This document shows positions 37,865-50,069 of a stretch of DNA of 64,000 bases, one piece after another. Origin of the DNA: Adineta steineri (lineage: Eukaryota; Rotifera; Eurotatoria; Adinetida; Adinetidae); assembly GCA_905250115.1 (NCBI GenBank), contig CAJNOI010000114.1:62001-126000 (forward strand), in the 5' to 3' direction. The translations under genes and the position numbers were made by a program. Under the pieces are notes generated by a model. That model was not told the origin of the DNA. It did not search any database and worked only from the letters and a program-made list of their open reading frames with translations. The number at the start of each line of letters is the position of its first letter. The stretch's first letter is position 1.

Positions 37865-40382
37865 ATGGCTGAACCACTTTCAACAAATGTTACTATTGAA
37901 CCGTGTCTTGAATCAAGTGTCTATGAATATTCACTTGATGGCGAAAAAATTAAATCGTAAATATAGAATATTTTTTACTAAATCTATCTTTTTTGTTTAA
38001 TCCCATATTTTTTTAAGAACTCAATCAATGTCTGATCATTTTACGAAAATTCTTTCACGAATGGAATTGAATGATTTACGTTCAGAAGATTCTATTGATA
38101 CACCAACAGAGGATGAACGTCGAATAGTCAATGGGGGTAAAAATACATTCGGAGCATTTTTTGAACAAATGAGGTAAATCAATGCATAATAAAAAGGTTG
38201 TTTTAAAATGTGTTTTTTTTCTAAAGACAAGCTTATATTGAAGTATGCGCATTACATGATATACTTTCATTAGTATCGAGTCGTAGATATTTTAATTTAT
38301 CTGCTAATGTTGCTGATATGGAAGAAACTTTAAATAGTGGAAATAGTCGACAACAACGTGAATTATTAGTTCGACAAAGTCAAGATATGATACAAAAATC
38401 TTGGGCATCAAAACGAACAAGTGCACGACAAGCAGCTGATGTTTTATTATCATCATATCAACGTTTTATGCAAATAATAAATACAACAAGTGGTAATGCA
38501 GAAAATTTTCATGTTCAATTATCAAATTTAAGACAACGATGGAAAATAAGAAAACAAAATAATACAAATAGATATTTAGGAGATTTATCATTTCGATCAG
38601 GTATTAATTTAAAGTTTAAACAAAAAAATCTATTTTCAATGTTCGTTTTTTTTCATAGCTGGATCATTTTATCCATTTAAAATGCAATTTGAAGTCACTA
38701 AAGCTGATAGTCATAAACGTACACAAAATAATTCTATTGAAGTTATCATACCAGAAGAATTACAAGTTCGTGTTATATTAAAAATTGTTATTGAAACAAG
38801 TATATATATATTTGATAGATTTAGTTAAGATATTCATAATTTATTTTGTTTTTTCTAGAAGATCGACAAATTTTACTTCGAACATATTCAACAATGATGG
38901 CAAATGATACAATTATAAATTCACAAGATAATAGTTATGATTCAATATTAGAAAATGCACAACGAACGGTATTTTTAAAAGAACTTTTTTCACAAGTAAA
39001 ATTTAAAAAAAAAGGAAATTTTAAATAGAAATGATTTATTTCCTTGTTTTAGCTTTGTCGAGAAGCGTCAGATATTACGAATATAATTCAACCAACAGTT
39101 ATGAGAAATTCAATAAAATGTTGGGTTTGTATATTTTATTCATATTAGAAAAAGAACTATAATATCTTCATTTTAGATTCTCTCCGATGTCATGATGACA
39201 ATAAGTCTTTTACGTGCCAGTGAATTTGATCCAACTATTGATGGAGAATCAACTCATTCCGTAAGAAGAAAAAACGATTCACTTTATTTTCTATTTTATT
39301 AAATCTAATCATTAGGGTGCACATATTGGTTTATTAGAATATTCTTTATGTGCATTATTACGTCAACAATTTCTTCGTAATTTTCATTATTCACAATTAA
39401 AACCCAGTACACTGATGTTAGGTGTACCTGCATTAAGACGTGTTGCTGGTGTTAGTGCGTTTAATTATAATCAATTGAAATCTATTAGTGAAAATAAATC
39501 TATTTTACAAACAATTATTGAACTTTCTCAACATCAAGTTGTTCGAGCACGGTAAAAAAAGGAGAGAGAAAAATTCTTTATAAAAATAATTTTGTTTATT
39601 TTAGAATTTTAGATTTATTAAATAATTTATCAGCCAATTCTGATATCAATATGATTGTAAATGTAAGTGCGTTTAGTTCAACAACATCAACCTATGGACG
39701 TATTCATTTAATATCACCTGGTTATGATATGTTATGCCGGTATATATTTAGAATTGTAAATAAATAAATTCAATTATTTTTATTCAGATGGTCTTATATG
39801 TTTCAAATCGAAGAATGTCAAGTTAAAATTCAATATAAATCACATTTAATTGAATTTCAACATCATATTGAAGAAGTTCAAAGATTTTTTATTAATCAAG
39901 TAAAATTTGAAATAACTAAATTTATTTCAATTGAAATGATTTCATTTTTAGATAGCGTATTTTAAATTTACAGTTGCTTGTACATTAGCAAAAATTTTCG
40001 GTTGGTCACTTGTAGGCAGTTCGATGGCACCAACTGTTGGTAGACTCACAGAAATTCAATTCAGTGCTCAACTTAATCATACACAAATATCAACGTAAGA
40101 GATTTTTCTCCATAAAGAATTAAAGTGTGTACAACGTACTTGTTTTTTTGTAGATCAATTGGAATACGTATTGGTGATGATTTACAATTACAAGTAGCTA
40201 TAAGAAAACGTCGTGATCATAATGATGATACAGTTATGGATGATGATTCAACTGACCGAACAGGAGGATCAAGAGGAGTTAAATATGATCCGATTGATCT
40301 AGATAATTATTGTGGAATATCGACTTTACAAAAATTTGAAATGTTTATTGCAAGTTTACTACATGAAGAAAAACAACGTTAA
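37865..40382 (+). CDS. MED17: Mediator complex subunit 17
   Basis: A head-module subunit of Mediator that links transcription factors to RNA polymerase II. The start is the ATG at 37865 (MAEPLSTNVTIEPCLESSVYEY). Family hallmarks: QAYIEVCALHDILSLVSSRRYF, a Lys/Ser region ending in SARQAADVLLSSYQRF, then FHVQLSNLRQRWKIRK, LGDLSFRS and GSFYPFKMQFEV, matching the conserved MED17 core (LRQxWKLRK, LGDLSYRSAGS). The C-terminal half includes LLEYSLCALLRQQFLRNFHY and FTVACTLAKIFGWSLVGSS and ends at 40382. About eleven short introns (about 50-60 bp) interrupt it. An Asp-rich insert with a GGSRG segment (about 40205-40285) precedes the last helix. No breaks were seen. Confidence 0.93.
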
Positions 40383-41241
40383 AAATTTATCTTGTCTTTT
40401 TCGTCTCTCTGTTATATGTATATTTTTTTTTCAATAAAAAACAAACATTTTATAATATTTCTTTAGTTTTTTAATTAGTTGAATATATTAACTTTCATTC
40501 TATAAGCATTCTCGAACAACGCAACTAACGAATCATCTTTGAATGTTTGAATATACCTTTGTTATTATTCTGTAGTAAATTAACGTACATTTTTTACGTA
40601 TCTAAAGAGTTTTAGGAAGTAAAATAAACAGCCAGGGGTGTCCTGATGGGGCTGCAATGTCCCCCTCCTCCAATCTTAGAAAATTTTCTTATAAACTTTA
40701 CAAAATCCTTAAAAATTGTGGGTAAATTGGAGATATTTTTGAAACTTTTCAGAAAATCTCGCAAAATTCATCGACAGTCCCCCAATATTCTGGATCTCGG
40801 GACACCCCTGATTAAACAACTACTGCTACTTATTATTACTACATTTTTTGTTGTTGAAAAATCTTCGTGTCGTGAACACGAATATGAATTTTGAAAAATA
40901 TCCACTACATAGAGGTTCAGTTCCAGCAAAGGCCACTCCATTCGACTACGATCAAATGTACAAAATAAGATTGTAAATTATTAAACATATAATACATTCA
41001 TTACTCGAAAAAGACTAGTACTTTATTTGAATGAATACAATATTTTCGTTTTTACCCATTAACTACTGCCATCTTCGATTAAAATATTTTATTTATACAT
41101 ATATCTTATCGTTCAATACATGAAGTAGCTATTACTAGTATATATATGATAGAAATTTGATTATCATAGAGGAAGAGGATAGTCGTATAATTCGTTAACT
41201 AATCTTACAATTTCATTTTTTTGATTTTTTAGATTAAAAAT
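40383..41241. other. Intergenic with hAT-like MITE
   Basis: Holds the MED17 3' UTR, the 178-bp terminal-inverted-repeat element at 40633-40810 and, near 41220, an acceptor-like TTTTTTTAG just before the ATG of the Tudor gene, which suggests a 5' UTR intron. The ORF at 40646-40894 runs through the element and is not a gene. Confidence 0.65.
40633..40810. mobile_element. Short hAT-like MITE
   Basis: Begins CAGGGGTGTCC and ends GGACACCCCTG, a perfect 11-bp terminal inverted repeat of the CAGGGGTG type common in hAT transposons. The 178-bp interior contains no transposase. Its GC-rich ends (blocks of C and G near 40657 and 40780) stand out from the AT-rich surroundings. TAAACAGC and TAAACAAC occur at left and right, but the right copy is offset by two bases, so an 8-bp target duplication is possible but not clean. 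Confidence 0.75.
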
Positions 41242-44200
41242 ATGGTGAATACAACAGTTATGTATAATGGACAGCAAATTCAAATTAATCTACCTGATAA
41301 TCCATCATTAGATATGATATATAAATGTTTAAATGAACAAATGCCAAAAACATTTAATTTTCGTACGCATATTGTTCAATTATTTGATCCAACTATCGGT
41401 GAATTTTTTGATTTAAATGACGATGGTCTTCGATCATGGGTTCGTTTACCATTAAAAGAAAAATTACGTATGCGTTTACAAATAATTCGTGCTGGAATTG
41501 ATTATGATGATACAAATGAAAATGAGAAAAATTCTAATGATAATATGTCAGAAGTTTTTCTTAAAATTGAACATGATATTGAAACTTTATTTAGTGCTAT
41601 TGAAAGTATAGTATTCAGATCTTTATAACAAAAAAAAGACAATTTTCATTTTCCTATATATATATTTAGATCTTCAAGTAACTGCAAATGGTATTCGTCA
41701 AGATTTTAAAACAGCTCTTGAAAAATATAATAAATATCAACAGGAAAAAGTTCTATCACCAAAACCAAATATAATTAATACACCAACATTTCTACCCAAT
41801 ACAAATCGAATAGAAAATAATAATGTAACAAAAGAAAAAAATTTATCACCAAAAATTGAAAACGGAAATACTGTACAACCAATACGCTATCCATCTCAAG
41901 ATATTCGTTTTAAAAATAAACTCGAAACACAAAATGTTGCACCTATTCCTGTTAAAAAACAAGTTCCTCTAGTTTCAAATGCTTATGAAAATGATGATGA
42001 TGATGAAGAAGAAGAAGAAGAACAACAAGCAGATGATGAACAAAGTGAACAAAACGGTAATATGCAAATGAATCAATGTAAGTCTAAACAGATACATTTA
42101 AGATTTTCTATAAATTAATTTCAGCTGCACCAGTAATCGATATTGAAACACCATTATTACAAGTTGGCGAAGATTTTCAAGCACTTGTTTCTATAGCTGT
42201 TAATCCATCATATTTCTTTGTTCAAAATACTTTGCATACACATGATCTTGAACAACTTGCACAAAGCATGAAGTAAAATTATTTTTATTATTTAATTGTT
42301 TAATTTTGAATTCTTTCTTAGTGATTATTATTCAACAAGTGATCCACCATCAATATCTTTCAAACCAATGGAAATGAGTTGTTGTGCAGCTCGTTATTCT
42401 GTTGATAATCGATGGTATCGTGCTCGAATAAAACGATATAGTTCTGGTATATTTTTATCTTCAATTTACTTTCAAATTCTTCTTTTCTCTCTTAATTAGA
42501 AACAACTGTTGAACTTGTTTATCTTGATTATGGTAATAATGAAGAACGAAATATTCATGAATTACGTCCACTTGATCCAGCATTTGCTCGTTTACCTGCT
42601 CAAGCTATTTGTGCAGCACTTGAGGTTTAATTATTAATGAATGTATATATATATATATTAATAAATTTTTATTCTATTTAGTTATTACCAGTTAATGGTG
42701 ATAATAATAGTTCATGGACGAAAAAAGCTAGTTTTAAATTTCATGAAGATACATTAACTAAACCACTTGATGTACGTATTACTGCACAACCAACTTTACA
42801 ATGGTAAATAATAGTAATTTTAAATTAAATGAATTGAATTTTATTATCTTAGGCCAATGTATTTTGTACAACTTACAATTGATCAACATACAGTAAGAAT
42901 AAGAGAAAAAGAAAAGATATATTTAGTTTTATATTTATTAGGATGTAGCTGAAACTTTAATTTCAATACAAAGTGGCCGACGAGCATCACTTGCACAAAT
43001 TGTACAAATTGTTGGTCCACGTCTTGATCTTAGTGATTATGCTGCTTATAATTTACCAAAAGAAAGTTTGTTTCAAAATTCAATATTGAGATATATATAT
43101 AATATAAAAACAATTGAATATATTCTATTCATTAGTTTTACAACATGCAACAAATCTTAATGTTTCACAAAAACAATCTGTTCGTGTTTCAAATGTATCA
43201 AATACAACGAAGCATGATAATGGGGTATGAGTAACGGAACTTGTTAGATTAAGTATATAATCATATTATCGAGATCTAGTAACGAGTTCTTGCTTTGTCT
43301 GATGATCTTATTACTTTTGAAATACGCCGCAAAAATATATGTACTAACTGAACAAGCTTTTAAATTAAAAAATAGACGTTGCATTTGAATTATTCTATTT
43401 ATTTTAAAACTCTATTGTTATAGTATAATATGTCTCTTGCTATAAAAGAATACTGATTTTCTTTCATTTCCTCACGTACTACTGATATCGTGAAGAGAAG
43501 GGCGATTCTTGTTTTATAAAAGACGAGAAATAAAGAATAGAAAGGAGCGATAACATCTATGTAGATTAGAAGTATGCAGGATCGTAATGACTGGGAGGAG
43601 GGAGCGTGACGCCTTCTCTTGCTTTTAATATCTCAGTATCAGTGAAAGATCTAGGATTTTTAGAAAATAGGTGTGACTTTGGTCAAGAAACGCATTTTAG
43701 TTGTGAAAAATCGGAAAAAATATTTGAGGCATAGTGCGAGCTAGGCATCTGCATGGAGTCATTTTTAGAGTCGTCGTCGAAATCAAGTAAATTTCATGTT
43801 AATAATTCAACTTTAAGGTTAAAAATTATTTAAGTTTACAGTTTTGTTGTCCGACATTTTCTCTATAAAATTACTCATTTTGTGGAATCAGTAGACGTCT
43901 TAGTGAGTCTCACAAACCAAAATAAAATACAGAAAAAGTCGGAGTCGAAAGTGACTCCGATTTTCTTTTGTGTTGGTGAGGCTCAGCAAAGCATCAACCT
44001 ATTCTTTAAAATACATAGTTTTGTAGAGAAAATGTTGGACAACAAAGCTATGAACTTAAATAATTTTTAACGTTAAAGTTGAATTATTGGCATGAAATTT
44101 ACTTGACTCCGACGGCGACTTCGTGCAGGTCTCTAGTGCGAGCGCACGCCTCTCTAACTCCGCTACTGATCTAACATTTCGATTATCATTTATTAAAGAC

Positions 44201-46754
44201 TAAAAATCAATTATATCATTGTATAATATAATATCTTTTTTTCTTAATTTTTTAGTCTAATAAAATGCCTTCGAATATATCTGGTAGAATATCTCGTTCA
44301 AGTAATATTCCATCAACAACTTTAAATTTAACTGATAATATTGGTTCATGTACTATAACATCTCTAACATCACCATCACATTTTTTTATACAATTTACTG
44401 AAAAAAATAATTTCGAACAAATCTATAATAGTGTTAATGAAACATATCTTGAACGTATATCATGTGATCGTATGACACGTTTAAAAAATTTCTCAATAAA
44501 TACATTAGGTGTAGCACGTAATACTCGTGATCAACGTTTTTATCGTGTACAAATTATTAATCATGATCGTGAACGTAAAACACTTCTTGTACTTTGTTTT
44601 GATTTCGGCGAATATATAACAATACAAGAAACATCAATCTATGAACTTATACCTGAATTTCTAATATATCCACCACAATCTATTAAATGTTCATTAGGTT
44701 TAATACATCCAACAAATGAAGATTGGTCACGTGAATCTGTTAATTTAATGAATCGTTTTATTGGTGGAAAAGGTTTTAAAACATTTCGATTCTATTCTTT
44801 AAGTGCAGCAACACGTACAATAAGGTAATAAAAAATAATTTCCCAAAAAAAGACTAAAACGTTCTTGTTTTCTTAAAGTCTTAGTGATCCACCATTACCA
44901 ATAATATTATATGATATGAATACATCAGATAATTCATTAAATGAACAATTAATTACAAAAAAACTTGCTATACCTGAAACAAATTATATTGAATATATAC
45001 GTCTTGCTAATGATGCTATGAATGATTTAAATGGTTTTAAAAATCAACGTATTAGACAATATATCGAATCGCAACGAAATTATACTCAACCACAAACACA
45101 GACAACATCATCACTTTTTATTGAAAGAAATCCAATTGATGTACGATATGAACAACCACAAAAACAACAAAATCATAATTTAAATATAAATACAATTAAT
45201 ATTGAAACACTTCCTTTACCTGAAAATGAAGGTTAATAGATGAATAAAATCAAATTTCGATAAATTTGTTTTTTTTTATATAGAAAATCTTCCATATTGT
45301 CCACCAGTAATTGAACCAGAATTAAAACATTGGTATGCTGTTGAAGTAACATATGTTAAATCAGCAGGAGAATTTTATATTCGATATCCATTTGGTATTG
45401 AAAATTCACTTGGTCAAGCTAATGAACGTATGTATTTTAAGTAACTTACATTAATAGAAATGATTTTATTGTATTCATCGAAATACTTAAGGCATTAATT
45501 TTTAGTAGTTTTTCTATCTAAATGATCCAGCAGAGGTAAGAAAAGTGCTGTTCATTCCTTCTTCAAACTACCGCTCACTATTGTCGTTTTGTATTCCCTT
45601 CCATCATACTTCATTGAAAAAAAACCACTTGAAAATCTTAAATTTTCTCTTTCTAGCTGCTCCATATCCTGATCATATTGAACCAAATATAGAACTTAAT
45701 GAACTTCATCGAAATATGGCGTAATTTATTTTCTCATTGAATTTTGCTGAAATTCTTTTGTTTTTTTTCAATTAAAGTGATTTTTATGGAACAGTACAAC
45801 GTCGTAGTATATCAACAGCTGCTTCGTATTGTACCGGTCAAATGGTTGCTGTACGCTATCAATCACATTGGCATCGAGCACTTGTATTGGAATTTAAACC
45901 ATCAACAAATTTTGCATGGGTATTATTTCTCCTTGTTAAAATAAAAAATGAAATATATTTTTTTCATATTGAAGGTTCAATTTGTTGATCAAGGTGAAAA
46001 ACGTGAATTAGGCACAAATACAATGCGACCATTAGATTCGAAATTTCTCGATTTACCATTACAAGCATATTTATGTCATTTAGATGGTTTTGATGCCGAT
46101 TATCCATGGACAACACAAGATCAAGAATTATTTAAAAAGAAAATACGTGATAAGATTTTATATGCAAGAAAAATTCGTGGTAAACTATATCTTTTAAAAT
46201 AAATAATCTATTTTGTTTTTTTTCTAGAACCAAATTCTATTAAATTAGTTGAACATGTTGATGGTGAAATTGTTTCTTTCGATTCATTTTGGAAGATACT
46301 TCATCATGCAAATAAATCATCTGAATCAACAAAACCCATGCCATCAACACCAATAAATCGTATAACAACAAGTCTTCGTCATCCTCAACCATCACCACAA
46401 AAATTTTCACCTATGGTAAATAATGAAGCACCTGTTCGAAATCTTCAACCAGTCTTACCTGGTATTGTTAATTATGCAAGTGGTTCTGAATATAGTCAAA
46501 CATCAGCAGCTATAATACCAAAAGCAACAACAATGAAAAAATCAAGTGGTGTAACTATTCCACCACCACCACCATCAGCATCACAAGCAAATCGACAACC
46601 AATGCAATTTATTTCAGCTGGTTTTAAACAACCTGTTGAATATGCACATTTATCACCAAGTGAACAATTAGCACAATTACAACAACAAGAAAATCATCGA
46701 ATACAACCAACTGGTGGTTATTCAATAAATAAACATTTTCGTCAACAGCAATAA
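41242..46754 (+). CDS. Multi-Tudor domain protein (three extended Tudor domains)
   Basis: Proteins with repeated extended Tudor domains bind symmetrically dimethylated arginines of Piwi proteins in germ granules; this is the likely role. The start at 41242 gives MVNTTVMYNGQQIQINLPDN, an N-terminal ~90-residue ubiquitin-like-looking region. An acidic Asp/Glu tract at about 41990-42060 precedes Tudor 1 (about 42125-43060), with CCAARYSVDNRWYRARIKR and VYLDYGNNEERN, an intact aromatic/Asn pattern. Tudor 2 (44265-44940) has GVARNTRDQRFYRVQI and CFDFGEYI and is more divergent. Tudor 3 (45290-46200) has GQMVAVRYQSHWHRALVLEF and VQFVDQGEKREL. The tail (46230-46754) is Pro/Gln-rich. The first exon ends near 41604 (GAAA then GTATAG) and joins in frame at 41671. 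A ~1 kb intron (about 43226-44255) carries a foldback element. The exact TDRD orthologue is not resolved. Confidence 0.85.
43732..44160. mobile_element. Foldback element inside a Tudor-gene intron
   Basis: Two inverted arms (about 43732-43886 and 44008-44160) share AAGTAAATTTCATG, AATAATTCAACTTTAA and TTGTTGTCCGACATTTTCTC with their reverse complements. The centre holds a nested hairpin built on GTCGGAGTCGAAAGTGACTCCGA (near 43940-43961). The element is unusually rich in GACTCCGA words. A similar GACTCCGACGG hairpin recurs at 57626-57693. It is non-coding and probably a non-autonomous transposon or foldback repeat. Confidence 0.75.
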
Positions 46755-47736
46755 TATGCTTGTTGTTATTAATAATACTTCTTTAGCTTCTTTTCTTTTC
46801 TTTTTGTTCGTCTTCTTTTGTGTAGTGAGTGAACAAAATGTACACTCTAGTCAGAAAAAGTGCGCGTGTGTTTCTACTAACTTTTTTTTTTGTTATTTTT
46901 TCTTTTTTCTATATTCATTATGTTTTCTTTTTTTGTTCGATTTAGTTTCTTGGTATAAACCAGAAAAATATCAATGTTGAAGATTTTGAAATATATGAAG
47001 TAGAAATTGATAACTAAATAGCATGGTTTCATATAATCTTAAGATAAGAAGTTTCTATTGAATTCTTTTTTTGAAAAAGGGCTAATTAATGAGCAAGTAT
47101 AGTTAATCATTTTTCTAGATTTAATATGAAGAAAGTTTGGCATTCTAAATGATAATGAAAACAAGGTAATTAATACTATTGAATTTTATTCTTTGTAATA
47201 GATGTAAATTCATAATATAATTCGAACGTGTTGAAGTTAGAAACTAGGGGGTCAATCAACCAATATAATAGCCGTTGTTACGTGGAAACGCCAATGATAT
47301 TGCTTAACTTAATTTCAAACTGAATTCTTTTTCTCTCTGAGATTGAAGGTGACTAAAAAAGAAATATCTTGTATTCTATTAGTAACAGCAGATTGTGTTG
47401 TGTTTTACATTTCAACACTACGCGAAACTTATTAACATTATTCAAGTCTATGTATAGATAGTTTTCCAGGTAATACAATCGCTTATAGATATGACAATTA
47501 ATTAGTATCTATTACCAACATTCTAAGAACTAATCAGAATCCTTCGTTGAAGTTCTTTAATTTTCTATACACACATCGTTCGAATATGTACTATAGTGCC
47601 ATCTATGTATGTATTATTTCTTACCAATTATAAAACAGAACACATGAGACAACATACTCTTTTCAATTGTTTATTTATTTGTGTCAAAGAACATTCATCG
47701 TTATCTTGATTGTTTTCGTTATTTGTAGATCATTAA
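46755..47736. other. Intergenic between Tudor gene and Par-6
   Basis: Pyrimidine-rich 3' UTR of the Tudor gene in the first ~250 bp, then AT-rich sequence up to the Par-6 start. No other gene, repeat or RNA is seen. Confidence 0.6.
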
Positions 47737-48753
47737 ATGTTATCATTACTTGAAGTCAAAAGCAAAGTATTATTGAATTTCTTTTATAAATTTAATATTT
47801 ATTTATTTTCTTTTGATTCTTTTTAGTTCGGTGCGGAATTTCGTCGATTTGAACTCGATAGAAAAAATCCAATAAAATTCGATGATTTTCATAGATTAAT
47901 TGAAGAATTACATAATCTTCAAAATATTCCATTTCATATAACTTATTTAGACAAAGATGGTGAACTTCTTTCAATTAATAATGATTCAATTATCGAACAT
48001 ATTCTACGTGTGAATACAGGTGGTTTATTAAGAATATTTGTACAACGAAAAGGTAAGAAGAATAATAATAAACTAAAATAACAAAAAAATTGATTTATTT
48101 ATTTAGGCGAATCTTATCAATATACAACTGATTCATTACGAAAACGAAAAAAAATCTCGGATCAAATCTCATCTCTCATTCATCCATCATCAGATAAAAC
48201 AACTGCATCGCCACAACGTAATATTGAATTACAACCTGATTTTCGTCTTGTTTCATCAATAATTGATGTGGAAATATTACCTGTTACACATCGCCGGGTA
48301 AAATTACATCGTTATAAAGAAAGTAAACCATTAGGTTTTTATATACGTGATGGTGTTGCAATAAAATATGGACCAAATGGTGTTGAAAATGTACCCGGTG
48401 TATTTATATCACGTCTTCTTGCTGGTGGTTTAGCTGAATCAACAGGTTTATTATCAGTTGGAGATGAAATTATTGAAGTTAATGGAATTGAAGTTAGTGG
48501 AAAAACACTCGATCAAGTAACTGATATGATGGTAGCTAATAGTCATAATTTAATCATAACTGTACGACCACAAAATGATACATTTAATTTAAAACGTAAT
48601 ATCTCATCATCTACAAGTCCAATATCATCAAATAATCAAAATCAAAATGAATCTCGTATCAATGTAGGTGGAGTAAGTGACGATGAAGATGGTGATCTTT
48701 ATCGTTCACATGATTCTCATTTACAAAAGACACCGTCTGTGTTAAAATTGTGA
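47737..48753 (+). CDS. PARD6: Par-6 cell polarity protein
   Basis: A scaffold of the Par complex (with Par-3, aPKC and Cdc42) that sets apical-basal polarity. I place the start in a 30-bp first exon (47737-47766, [10 protein letters not shown]) joined in phase 0 across a 60-bp intron to [12 protein letters not shown]. This reproduces the VKSKFxAEFRRF block of animal Par-6. The PB1 domain (exon 47827-48052) ends in RIFVQRKG. After an intron come the semi-CRIB segment ([20 protein letters not shown]) and the PDZ domain: [49 protein letters not shown] and [16 protein letters not shown]. The tail is Ser/Asn-rich. Conservation in the PDZ is very high, and no breaks are seen. Confidence 0.95.
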
Positions 48754-50069
48754 ATTTCTGATCTTTTTTTTTTCTTTGCTAAATATTCTTTTTTTTTTCT
48801 TTTGTAGCCGTTGTTTAATCTTGATGTATACGCATTCCAATTAATTTCTTGCCCTATCGAGCTCGATGTTTTTCTTTCTTCTTTTTTTTTTCTTCTTTAT
48901 GTATATAATAATGATATGTATATGAGTATGTTTGCCTTTTAAAACATTCATTATGGATGAGATGAAACGAAGCTTTTTTTTTCGATAAAACATAAAGAAT
49001 AGTCGGCTATTTAAGTAGATTCTTTTACTGATAATCACAAGAAAAAAACAATATTTCTTCACATAGTTTCTATAAAAACTAATTAGATTTTTGAATATCA
49101 TATTCTATCGAACATGTACATTATTTTTATGATCGAATTGGCTATTATCACTTTCTTAATACTGACATGTATATGATATATTTTTTCTTCTTTCTATCAT
49201 CTAACGTTGGTATGTCATGCATTCAAACAACTACCTACTTATTTATTATGTCTGTATATATCGCTATCTCATATTTAAATGAAAAAAAAAATTAATTAGT
49301 TGATATTGATATAAATGAATACCAATATGACAGTGTGAAATCATTGATAAATATTTTCATGATTATCAAGAGAATTAAAATTAATTCTTCGGTTACGATT
49401 TAAAATAACCTATTACGCAAAGTCCATCGTTATAAAAATCACATTAATAACATGTATTGACACACTTTTTCTCACGTCCACTTGCGTGATCATAAACTAT
49501 ACAAAATCTTCGTGCAAGGGAAGATATAAATGTGGATGTGAGAGATTGAAAATTAAACTTACACTTACTCACATTCTATCTCGAGAATAATAAGAATATC
49601 CTTTGATCTTGTCAAAATCAGAACAAATGTTTAACGCTATAAGCCACTTCAGATTTAGAATAAACAATTTGATTTATAAAAGAGGATGCCAAGAAAGAAT
49701 ACATATATATATATATATACAGGTATTCTATTCATTTAATATGGATGAATTTATCGATGATATGAAGTATTCTTTAATATTGGAACACAAAGAATAATTC
49801 ATTCTGTTAAACCTTTTCTCTCCTACTCTTCTATGTCTGTGTTCAGCATCTTTCTTTCTTATCTAATACAATGAAAATTTACTTGTTCAGACATAATAAT
49901 GTAACGCGTGAAGGTCTTTTCTACACTACATATCTTTTCAATGTGTACTATTTAACTTATCGGTGAGTATTACTGCTCATATTGTGTTTTCAACAAGAAC
50001 AGAGTTTCAATAGAGACACAATTTCTTTTTCATTAGTTTTATTTTACCTTAAAAAAATACAGAAAGAAA
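48754..50069. other. Intergenic; start of the accessory island
   Basis: The first half is Par-6 3' UTR and T-rich spacer. From about 49710 to 50069 the sequence is a diverged copy of 57975-58328, the 3' flank of the second ART-TPR gene (for example CTTGTTCAGACATAATAAT and AACAAGAACAGAGTTTCAAT in both), so the duplication extends beyond the coding region. A faint GTGGATGTGAGAGA hexamer-like patch lies near 49530. Confidence 0.7.
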
